Below, piece by piece: positions 22,804 through 32,539 of a stretch of DNA of 64,000 bases (positions are counted from its first letter, which is position 1; each line of letters begins with the position of its first letter). A program made the position numbers and the translations under genes. This DNA comes from Adiantum capillus-veneris (taxonomy: Eukaryota; Streptophyta; Polypodiopsida; Polypodiales; Pteridaceae). The notes under the pieces are model-generated. The model was not told where the DNA came from. It did no database searches and saw only the letters and a list, made by a program, of their open reading frames with translations. The stretch spans positions 71,399,372 to 71,463,371 of the forward strand of contig CM043953.1 in the NCBI GenBank assembly GCA_014529385.2, in the 5' to 3' direction.

Positions 22804-23649
22804 TCAAAAGAAAAGAACGCTAACAACTTCCTGAGACCATTTGGGTACCATTTCAATGTTGAAAAGATAAGCATCTGGTATGTCATCATCTACTCCTTCA
22901 GGAGCTTCCCCATTGTGTATCCTTGAAAGATGATCCGCTCGTAGATGGGTTTTACCCTTTTTGACCACCACTGTGAAGTCAAATTCTAGCAATATAATAA
23001 ACCAGCGTACGATTCTCCCTGTATTGCAAGGTTTATTTACCAGGTACAAAAGAGCTTGATGATCTGTGAAGAACACAAATTTGTTTGCAAGCAAATAATG
23101 CCGAAATTTCTTTACATCATAAATCATTCCTAACCCTTCTCGCTCAGTGGTTGTGTAGTTCTTTTCCGCACTGTTTAACTGTTGGCTCACATAGCAAACC
23201 GGAAAATCCATTGTTCCGTCTCTAGGTTGAGCTAGAATACTTCCAATGGCATATGCTGAAGCATCAATGTGCACATGGAATATCTTTTCCCAATCTGGTG
23301 CCTTTAGTACAGGTGCTGATATAAGGTTTTCCTTCAGCTTTTGGAATGAAGTTTCACACTCCTCGGTCCACTCGAAATTGACTAGCAAACAATACAGAGG
23401 TTGTGCGATAACCGCATACATGTATATGAATCTTCGATAATATCCGCAGCGTCCCATGAAGGATTGCACTTGTTTCGCATTAGTAGGCCTGGGTAGGTCT
23501 ACAATGACTTTGACTTTGTCTAGGTCAGTGGTTATGCCATTTCTTGAGACAATGTGTCCTAAGATTCGTCCTTGCTTAACCATGAATACACACTTTTCCG
23601 GGTTAAGATAGATTCGATATGTCCTGCACTTTTCAAAGACCTTTTGCAA
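22804..23649 (-). pseudogene. RNase H and RT C-terminus of A
   Basis: Starts in the RT thumb (YLNPEKCVFMVKQGRILGHIVS) and continues to RNase H with D (VHIDASAYAIG), E (TTEREGLGMIYD), D (FFTDHQALL) and the late D (RADHLSRIH), then DDDIPDAYLFNIEMV, an OTA-branch landmark. Frame differs from RT because of a 1-bp loss near 23690. Confidence 0.88.
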
Positions 23650-23679
23650 ATGGTCAATATGTTCCTCTCGTAGAAGAGA

Positions 23680-24611
23680 GTGTACACATGGTCATCCATG
23701 TAAATTTCTAAGAATATTCTTAGGTATTCCTTGAATGCGTGAGTCATTAACCTTTGGAAAGTGGCTGGTGCATTAGTTAAGCCAAATGGCATAACTCGAT
23801 ATGCGTAAATCCCCCATTCTGTGGCAAACACTGTTTTATGTTGATCCTCCCTTGCTATTGCCAGTTGGTTGTATCCTAAAAACCCATCCAGAAAGGAATA
23901 AGCCCGTTTCCCGTCCACTCGCTCAAGTACATGTTCTGTAATTGGTAAGGGATAATTATCCCTTATGGTTGCTGCATTCACCTTCTTGAGGTTTACACAC
24001 ACTCGCAGTTTTCCATTCTTTTTGGGAACTACCACAATGGGTGACACCCAATCTGTATGTTCAATCTCATAGATGAATTCAGCTTCCATCAGTTTATCAA
24101 TCTCTTCTTTGATTCGTTTAGCAAAAGTGTCATTATATGTATAAGGACGTTGCTTGCTAGGTTTTGCATCCGATTTCAAAGGAATTGTATGTTGGAATAT
24201 CAATGGATCAACTCCTTTGAGGTCTTTATAGGACCACGCGAACACATCTTTATACTTCTTGAGAAGTTGTGTTAGTTGTTCTTCCTCGTCAGGCTCTAAA
24301 TCGTTAGCTATATAGACCGGTTGAGGCTTTTCACCTGGTTCTGCGAGGTCTATCTTTTTTGCATTTTCAGGCCCATCTTAAGATTCTTGGTTGGTTCTTT
24401 CCCTGACTGGTGGTGTAATGATAATTTTTCTGTCCTGGATAGTAAATTTCCGATAGTGTGATGGTACATTCATGTTTCCCTTTTCTAACTCCCCTTTACC
24501 ATCACTATCTTCTTCAGTAGTCCATATCTCTCTCAAAAACTGTTTCAGTTCTTGGTATTTCTGTTTACGCTCTAGTTTGGTCCACTCTTGGTCTTTTGTT
24601 GTTTCTTTTTT
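23680..24611 (-). pseudogene. Reverse transcriptase of A
   Basis: RT fingers and palm: SPIVVVPKKNGKLRVCVNLKKVNAATIRD is readable in sequence, then FLDGFLGYNQ, MPFGLTNAPATFQ and catalytic YMDD. One base is lost just after YMDD (copy B reads YMDDLCVHSLL), shifting the frame. The stretch 24246-24611 upstream is the RT lead-in, with the acidic DLEPDEEEQL block. It copies element RNA to DNA. Confidence 0.9.
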
Positions 24612-26168
24612 TTATTTTTGAGATTTTTGTGATTTTGTTTCGTTTTTAGCTTTTCGTACCTGTTTTATTTTCTCTCGCGTTCTTTCTTTTCGATTTTTTG
24701 AGAATCTTCCTGATATTTGATCTTTTACACAATCCTCTGCTTTTACAAGCATCAAATAGTGAGTTTTACCTTTTATCCTCGGCATCAGGTTCTCTCTCGC
24801 TTTGTTTCCTGCTCGTTTCCTCCTATAGCGTTCTTGGCGTCTAAGATGTTGATTAGCAAAATCATAAAACTTGATATTCTCGGTTTCATTTCCACACCCA
24901 CTTGAGGTGTCTGAACACTCATTATCTGCATCACCATTTACCTCCAAATGTTCAGAGGAGTGGTAAAACTCTTCTTGTTCTGGTGGTTCTACCGTCTCTT
25001 TTTCTGGTATAATGCTTACCATGTAATAGGGTAACACATCATAGCCATCCTTATCGCAAAATTTTATTGTTGGACTGTCGGTAATGGTACAGACATCCAA
25101 TGTTGCTAGTATGTGTTCCCATTCTAGAGGTTCCAAGGCATCTTCAGGGAAAGGTTCCGAAATATACTCTTTGTCTTCAATTGCTCTTTCCAAGATGCAT
25201 TCCTCTCTTCTTAAGCTTCCACAATGTGAAGCTCCGCACATCCATAGCTCTTTTGGTTGGCCTAACCATGTTGGGAGTTCTGATCCTGCTACTGTAGCCG
25301 AATCAAACTCTTCCACAAGTGTTTGGTTCACATCTTTGTAACTATGGTCTTTCAGGTGTATTTTAGTTGCTGTCTCGCCATGTCTGAGGTATATGTGGTC
25401 ATAACCCCAATCTTGGACCATCTTCAATTGTCGCATGAATGGTCGTTCGAAGATGATCTCATAATTGTTCTTTTTGTCGAAATCGACTATTGCAAATGTA
25501 TGCTCATACTCGATTCCACACGAAGTGACAATCACTTTTTCTAAGAGTCCTAGAGGCTTCTCCATGAACCCATCTGCCAATTGCAGTTTCATTCTTGTAG
25601 CCCTCAAAGCTAGTTTTCCCTATTTTTTTGAGATTTCCTTGGAGGCGATAGCAACTCCCGCTCCACTGTCAAGAATAGCTTTGGAAACTACTCCTTGGAA
25701 TTCTACTGGTAGCATGGTGTTTCCATCTTCTCCCTCGCAATATTCTCCAACCTTATTCAATGGTACTGGCCTAGTGTTTAGTTGAGGCCTGTCCAACTCT
25801 CTGATCCCTTCTTGTAGCTTCAAGGTGGGGTCTTTCACTCCAAATTTTTCTAGGCATTTTCCTACTGTGGTCCACATGTTTGGCCTTAACCTTAGGAGTT
25901 CTGCTAACGTGATTGTGCATGTCACCGGGGTGGATAACAACTCAATCAATCCTTGCGAATCCATCACCTTGTTAGAAGAAAGTCTTTGAGATGGGATTGC
26001 TCTCACTTCTAACTTGGCTTCGTACTCTCCCAAGTAAGAGGGTAAAGTTCTCAACGAGTCTGGTTGGCTGTGCCCCGAACTAATTGATCCTTGGTCTCCC
26101 CCTTGTGAATGTATCTCAAAGTTCATTTGCAACCTTGCCTCAAATTCTTCAATAGGAGGTAAGGTCAC
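24612..26168 (-). pseudogene. PR1 of A (canonical protease region) and linker to RT
   Basis: Canonical retropepsin between gag and RT: AILDSGAGVAIASKE then, past an in-frame TAG at 25617-25619, RMKLQLADG and YEIIFERPFMRQ. After it comes a linker of ~250 residues ending in a Lys/Arg-rich stretch (24612-24850). The TAG lies at exactly the same codon as in copy B (48755-48765 region), between Lys-Lys and the conserved LRATR/K. Confidence 0.82.
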
Positions 26169-26174
26169 ATTCTT

Positions 26175-27923
26175 TTATTTTCTCGTGCTATTCATGTGGT
26201 TACTCATCCTATTAGCCTCGTTGGCCTCACGGATTTGATTCCACAGATCGTCTAGACCGTTACAGTCCTTATCCATTTCTGTCAATATTTTAGGCTGGAA
26301 CCCGTCACTTGTCCCATCTGTGGTATTTGGCACTATGATAGGCTCTCCTCTGGACTCATAGGCATTAGTGAGTCTTTCCTTTGTTTCCACATGTTTCTCT
26401 AAAGTTGGTTGGATAGGGGTTAGAGCTGGTGCCTCATGCCAATTTGCAGGTTTACACAGTGGGTCTTCCATCAATGATTGAGTTGTTTCGATCATCTTTT
26501 TACACATATCCAACCTCTGTTTTTCTATTTCTGCATATGGATAAGTCATCCACCTTTGCTCTTGGGTTTGGTTCTTTTTCAGTCGAGCTTCATAAGCTTT
26601 TAGAAGCGCATCCAATTGCTCATTCACCTTGTCTGCCAGTATAGATCCTCCTGATCCTGCACTTTTGGGCTCTTCTATTTCCTTGGGTGCTATGGTTGCT
26701 GTGGTGTGTGAGCTTAGGCTAGCTAGATCCTCTAACCGCTCCAATCTGTCCTTTGTATGTTTCAACTCCTCGGATAGGGCTGTTTGCTCTCGTTCTTTCC
26801 TGGCTTTCCTACGCGCCTTTCTAGCTTTCCAAGTGCTTCTCTGATTTCTCGTTTCTGAACCTTGGGCGTCGGTTTTTGGTTCTTCAACTATGGGTTCGTT
26901 CGTCCTTCTTTGAGCTTGGGCTCGTGTGACCGCCTGAATAGGTATGATTGTTTCATTTTCCGATCCTCCACTGGAAGGTACTGTTTCTAACATGTTCAAG
27001 GTGGTTTTTGCTCCTTTGCTCGGGTTTTTAGGGCAATCGGGAATCAAATGAGTAATTCCACATTCTGGGCAATACGCATTGGCTCGAATGATTTCATCAT
27101 GAGGACAGTCTCTCAGCCAATGGTCTCCATCACACTTGTAACAGGGTCCCTTGGGTTGTTGAGGTGCTCCTTGAGCTCCTCTTTGTTGGTAAGCATGTCT
27201 CTATCCGCCCATGCCTCCATTGGCTATAAACAACAATGTTCGTTCATCTAAGCTATATCTTCCTTCTCCTACTGCCTGTGTATCAGTTGGTGGTCCTGTA
27301 TTTCCTATCATGCTCCATGATTTTGGTGTTGAGGATTCTTCCTGTGGATAATAGACAGGGTTTTCCGCATATCCATTGGGATCTTCATAATATGCATGCA
27401 TAGGCACCAAAGCCTTATCCTCTGATTCAGTTACTGTTGGTGTATATCTTATACCAACTGGTCATAATCCTGGTAGGGGTGGTTGTTGCCCCAACACCGG
27501 TTGTGGTCTTTCTACACCTACAGGTCCTGGTAAGTTGCCTGCTTGATATCTAGACATCGGTGGAACTTGAGGGGAAGCTACTGGAGCTTGGGGAGCATAA
27601 GGTCTCTCTCTCACATATCCCTTGTTATAATAACATTCCTCGGTCCCATGGTTTGTCCATTTTTATTCAATAGCACACCACTTGGGTTGTTTAGCCTGGG
27701 GTTTGGCATACAAGTTGATCTTTTTTAGCACTTCATCTACAAGCTGCTCCTGGTTTACCTCTACTTCTCCTTTCGGTGTTGTCTTAGAAGACTTGCTTCC
27801 ACTTTGTTGTGAAGACAAATCATCATCAAGGTCCTTGAACTCCCCTTCTTTGTAGACCGCACAATTGTCCACAAGGTAAAGAGCCTCCTTGGTCAACTCA
27901 TTCAACGTCGTGCTCCTCTTCAT
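26175..27923 (-). pseudogene. Gag C-terminal half of A with two zinc knuckles
   Basis: Contains tandem CCHC knuckles at 27033-27146: CYKCDGDHWLRDC and CPECGITHLIPDC, both C-x2-C-x4-H-x4-C. Downstream is a charged coiled-coil-like stretch (about 26600-26850) leading to PR1. Stops at 27660, about 27466, 27198 and 26172 break one continuous frame. Knuckles bind genomic RNA. Confidence 0.82.
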
Positions 27924-27974
27924 ATGTAAGTCTTTCTGGAGATCTGCATTCCTTAGTCCTTGATATCTGGACTG

Positions 27975-28640
27975 AGTCTAGCAGTTCTTCAACAGGACAG
28001 TTCTTTTTAGTCTTAGGGCTGCCTTTCGTAGAGATTCTCCATCTTTCTGTTTGAATTTATGGATCTGCGAGACGGTATTATGAGCTATTCCCCTTTGAGA
28101 GAATTCCTCGATAAACTCGTCAAACACTTCCTCGATCGACTCAAAGTCTCTACGCTCCACAAAGTCAAACCAAGTGGCAGCATCATCCTCTAGGGTTAGT
28201 CCAAACCCTGCAAATTGGGTAGGAAAATCTAACACCTCTTCAGCTCTAATTACATGCAAAAAGGCTGCTACATGATCTCTTGGGTCTCTGCTTCCTGTGT
28301 ATTTCTTGTTTACCCATTTTTGCACTTGAGAAGGTCTAATTCTTCGATGGTCTACAAACCTCATCATTGGATCTCCCCGTCCTAGTCGATATACCTCCTT
28401 AGGCCTTCTGTAATAGGCTGGTTCCTCTCCCAGTGGTGCTCCTAAGCCATAATTTCTAACGGTTCCTGATGGAGGTGGTTCTTCCCGTCGAACTCGTTCT
28501 ATGGGTGGTCCTCCAGGCTCTGTTGACCCTTGAGTCTTTGGCTTACTCTCTGCGTGATACCTTGAATAGAGTGGTGGTTCTTGCAAATCCCTGAGCCCTC
28601 GTGCGGCTTGATAACCATCTCGGTTTCGTTCTGGTTCCAT
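27975..28640 (-). pseudogene. Gag core of A
   Basis: Retrotransposon Gag core: VNKKYTGSRDPRDHVAAF, then DDAATWFDFVERRDFESIEE and FSQRGIAHNTVSQIHKFKQ, ending at TAG 27975-27977 (frame 27978 upward). The upstream TGA near 28650 replaces a sense codon that B keeps (QAWLEQLAT), so it joins the N-terminal extension as one protein. Confidence 0.85.
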
Positions 28641-28652
28641 TGTTGCACTCTG

Positions 28653-29624
28653 TCAAATCCATGCCTGCAATGATGGCTGGTTTGTTGGTTGGTCTTGGTT
28701 GTTGAATGCTTGCGATCGGGTGGAATGTGAGGTTGCGTCATACTCATCGGAAAAAGGATTCGTTGACTTGCTTGGGGTGTAGGTGGCTCTTGGCACTTCC
28801 TCAGGGGCATATGCTGATGCTCCTGGACCTGTTGCCCTCTCTACCTCCTCTGGGAGAATAGGTTGGTGTTCTCGCCCATATCTATCAACAAAAACTATAC
28901 CCTTCCCCGTAGCAGTTTCATAAGAGAATAAGTAAAGAACCTTGTCTTTGCTTAATTCGTTTACGTATGGTTCTTTGCTGCGAAAGTAAGAGACTATACC
29001 CTCACTCTCATGTTTGTAGATTCCCACGTTCTCGTTATAAGTTGGAACCCTGGTTGTTTTCTTATCATACATAAAAATAGCTCCGGGCCGATCAATGTCT
29101 GGCGGTTCTTGAGTTTCTGAAACCATTTTTCCTTTCGCCACGTTATCTCCATATCTGTTGTAATCTTCAGGGTTACTAACTATTAAATACTGGTTCCCCT
29201 TTTCGTCTCGGAATCTATCTCCATCATCATACACTCGGATTATCTCCAATCTTTGAGCTGGCCTCTCTTTGATACAAATGCACTTGCGATCTCGATAGTC
29301 ATAATAGACTAGGGCTCCTCTCGAGTTTTTTCCCTCTAAGAAGATCACCGTGAGCTTGGAATCATTCAAAGGATTTTGGGAGGTGCTTCCTCCTTGCACA
29401 TTTCCATCATAGGTGAAACCTCCTGGCTGTTGACTACCCATCATGAAGAAAGATTTATTTGACGAAGTGTCAATATCACTACCTCCCTCAATAATCGGTG
29501 CTAGTGGATCTAGCTTTGCCTGAGTTACACTCTCTTCGGTGGACACTAAGCTACTTTGGTCACCCGCCACCTTCTGGTCTCTAACAATGTATCTTCCTGA
29601 TCTTAAATTCATCAAACTTATCAA
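28653..29624 (-). pseudogene. N-terminal extension of Gag, A
   Basis: Start MISLMNLRSGRYIV at 29624. ~320 residues with alternating hydrophobic, beta-like segments (GALVYYDYRDRKCICI, FVDRYGREHQPILP) before the Gag core. Well conserved in copy B (51985-52709). I do not recognise a named domain; it is far longer than the region preceding Gag in most gypsy elements. Confidence 0.7.
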
Positions 29625-31452
29625 TGCAATTTATCACAAATCCAACCACTCACCTATCAAAGGGTCAATTTCTGCACAACTTCTTGCTTTGTTGCTGAAT
29701 ATACTTGTACACAAGCGTTTTAATTTCGGCAATCGAATCAAAGCATTTATCTGCTAGAGGTTATCTTAGTAATGACTGGTATAACTGGAGAGTTAATCCC
29801 AACCACTACTGTATTTTATACACTTCTGATGTTCTGGATTAGGTTTGCTAATCTGAAACAATACTACCCTCAGATGTTGGTCAATTTACGCGAAAAAGTC
29901 TGAATTCAGTCTTTGCTTCGTCAAATGGGCAAACAAGGTCCAAATTCACTTCTGAAAGAAGTTCTGGAACCCCTAAGCCAAATAGAAACTCACTGTCTAT
30001 GCCAGGTCAAATTTTCTTTGCAGTATGCCTCAATAGACATCCTACGCGTAGGATGTCTCTTGTTGTGTTTTGCCTGGATTTTTGCACTGTGGTTTCCCCT
30101 TGTTGTGCTGAGCTTACAGCAGCTGCTTTTACTTTTTGATTTGGATACCTATTAGCTGGTCAATGAGTCAGAAATCTGTTCCGACAGCCTGTTGCTGATA
30201 TTGATCAGTCTAATCAACTCCAAATTGGACCAAAATTGACTAGGAGGCTTGCCTTAGGCTATACAACACCTGGCTATGCTCACTGTCAAAGTCTGGCTTC
30301 AATTTCTTGCTTTAGACATCCTACGCGTAGGATGTCTTTTTCATGAGAATAGCTTCAAACTCAAAGCCCAGGCTCCCCTTGAGTGGCTGATCACTTTGGT
30401 ATACTCAAAATTTAGTTTGGAGTCCAAAATCACTCAAAAGACATCCTACGCGTAGGATGTCTCCCGCGTAGGATGTCTCCTTGGCTTGTTTGACCCCAGA
30501 CTTGTCCCACAGCTTCCCCTTGATGTCAGTAACCCAGTGGTATGCTTAGATTTTGGTTTGGATGTCAAAAGTCTCAATTTTCAGTTGTTCTTGCCTTTTT
30601 CAGTCAAAAGTGATAAAGTCCGCTTTGAATCCAATTTTTCTCACCCAAATGAGGTGAAACCCCTTTCAATCACTCAATATATCATGCAAGACATGCTCCT
30701 GCAGCCATCTTGTGGTTTTGGTCTCAAAATAATGTTTTGGCACTATTTGGGTAAGATGTCTGGCAATTTCAGTCTATCTGGCCTTATCCTATCAAGATAT
30801 GGTCAAATTTCCACTTTCCAGTTGAAATTAGGGTAAACCCTACCTTCTGAACACACTGGTCAACTCAAAATCCCAAAATTCCTCCCAGATTAGCCTGTAG
30901 ACATCCTACGCGTAGGATGTCTCCTAGCTTAAAATTAATTTTTTTTCTGACAGGAATGCTCCTGATGCTCTGTAGATCTATCAGAAACACTCACAGTAAC
31001 TTTTGGACTTCAATTAGGCTTTCAAACACACTTTTGCGTCTTCTTGCGTCTTTTACAAACTTGTAATGATTTTACCAAGCAAGTGTACATGCATGAAATG
31101 CTCTAGATCCAGAATCATGATGTCCTACTTACCCTACTCCTACCTATCATGTGAAATGGTGATAATGGTGTTTTTGGTTGCTTTTTGGCCTCTCCGGACT
31201 CTCAAACTCTCCTCTCACCGCTTCTACCACTCCAACTCCTACTCTAGAACTCGACTACCACCTAAAACTACCTAAGTCTACCTCATCTACCTAAGTCGAA
31301 GGATCTAGACCAGGCACACGCTTCCTAGACTCCTTCTAAGACCTAGAGAGTCCTCCACCCTCTGATCCTATCTAAATGTAAAACAAGACTCTTGGCAAGC
31401 CAAAAATCCCAATCCTCAAGGATTAGTCTCGGTCACCTACCTAAGGTTTTCA
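29625..31452 (-). other. 5' leader of element A
   Basis: About 1.8 kb between PBS and gag. No convincing ORF. It carries palindromes identical to those of the ORF2 array. The long structured leader may hold packaging or dimerisation signals (inference). Confidence 0.6.
30035..30922. repeat. Palindromes in the gag leader of A
   Basis: Four perfect 24-bp palindromes at 30035-30058, 30314-30337, 30439-30462 and 30899-30922, each AGACATCCTACG plus its reverse complement, and an extra half copy at 30463-30478 directly after the third. The first spacing (279 bp) resembles the 285-bp ORF2-leader array. Confidence 0.92.
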
Positions 31453-31470
31453 TCCCAGGCAGCGGCGCCA
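31453..31470 (-). promoter_or_regulatory. Primer binding site of A (Asp-tRNA type)
   Basis: The minus strand reads TGGCGCCGCTGCCTGGGA, close to the TGGCGCCGTTGCCGGGGA site complementary to plant tRNA-Asp used by Athila-type and other elements. It starts one base after the CA end of the LTR at 31472. Confidence 0.85.
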
Positions 31471-31471
31471 A

Positions 31472-32451
31472 TGTTGGACGGATACGCCGCGACAGACGTC
31501 AGCACAGCGAGAACACAGCGAGAAGCTGGACACACCCCACGGCATCTAACTATTTGGAAGATCATTCTTTTTGTAATTATTCATTCATTGAGGAAAACCT
31601 GATTTTTCACCTTGTAATTATTGGGACTTACAGAAGTTTCCAAATTGTATCCCAGTTTTGATAGTTAAATTAAGTAGACGGTTGATTTTGGAACTTTAGG
31701 GTTTGAGAAATTGTAAGGTATATATACCACTTTTTGACCTTAATGAGAAAACCTTTTGTCATTTTAAAATAAGTTTTGAAGTCTGTGAGTGAGTGTACTG
31801 TGTACGAGAGCGAGAGTGTGAGCTTCATCTTGACGCTATGTGTGCTCCGGTGGTCGGAATCGAGTGCGAAGAAGTGCAGCTTGTTACCCCCGACGAGAGC
31901 TACGCGCTGATACCTACATTGCACGCGTACGGTCCGGTTTTGCGAGCTCCTTCTACGAGCTTCATCGGGTGTTTGGGTGAGCATACGTTGTCCGATTTTG
32001 CATTGCAGCATATCCACGCGTTCACATTGAGTAGAACTACACATTAGGTTCTTTAGATTTTGGAAACGAAGACCTGCAAATTTCGACCAGACATCCTACG
32101 TGTTTTTGCACCAGGTGTTTTGGGTCGGGATTTTGGTTCATAGACCTTAGGGAGAGCGACCTATTGGTATTAGTAGGATCTCCTTCAAGTTCTATGGTGT
32201 TTGGAGATTGCTTGATGGGTGTTCGGCTCTAGAAAGCGTTGTAGGAAGTTTCCTCTTATGCACTCTTGAAGGCTGTGACTTAGACAATTGATAGAGACCT
32301 CTGTAGGAATTAGTTAGGAGTCAGTCGAGTGTAGGTTGACACCTTATGCTTTCTTCCACGCGCCTGTGGGTCGAGCTTCGTCCTTAGCTGACATTACATG
32401 TTAGGTGAGTTCTCGCTGTGCTGACGTCCGCCGCGGCATATCCGTCCAACA
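31472..32451 (-). repeat. 5' LTR of A with long terminal inverted repeats
   Basis: 980 bp, plus-strand ends TGTTGGACGG and CCGTCCAACA. The inverted match at the ends extends ~43 bp with about 3 mismatches. A minus-strand TATA motif (GGTATATATACC, 31717-31728) lies ~250 bp before the LTR 3' end. Half of the family palindrome (AGACATCCTACG) occurs at 32089-32100. Only one copy of this LTR is in the window. Confidence 0.82.
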
Positions 32452-32539
32452 ACGGGTCTTTGTCTTTTGGGAGCTTATGGTCCTTGTATCCAGAAGTTGT
32501 AGCAGTCTTTAGCCATTTGTGTTAATGGAAACCTTGTGG

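Larger units (their letters stand above)
12149..32451 (-). mobile_element. Giant OTA/Tat-like Ty3/gypsy element A
   Basis: Minus-strand element with 5' LTR 31472-32451, Asp-type PBS, palindromic leader, gag-PR1-RT-RH-IN-PR2 in what was a single ~9-kb frame, a basic tail, a palindrome-array UTR and ORF2. I find no 3' LTR to the left of ORF2, so the left boundary is open. RT and integrase motifs (FLDGFLGYNQ, YMDD, DDDIPDAYLF) place it in the non-chromovirus plant branch (Tat/Athila and relatives). The arrangement is repeated in copy B, which shows that ORF2 and the array belong to the element and are not chance neighbours. Confidence 0.8.

Noticed and set aside
31670-32044. 124-codon minus ORF inside the A LTR
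   Set aside because: Spans the TATA region of the LTR and has no known motif; likely chance.
31472-32451. A DNA transposon with 43-bp terminal inverted repeats
   Set aside because: One end lies one base from a good Asp-tRNA primer site, followed by a leader and gag in the right direction, the ends are TG/CA, and no matching target duplication was seen. An LTR explains it better; kept as a refutable point in the findings.
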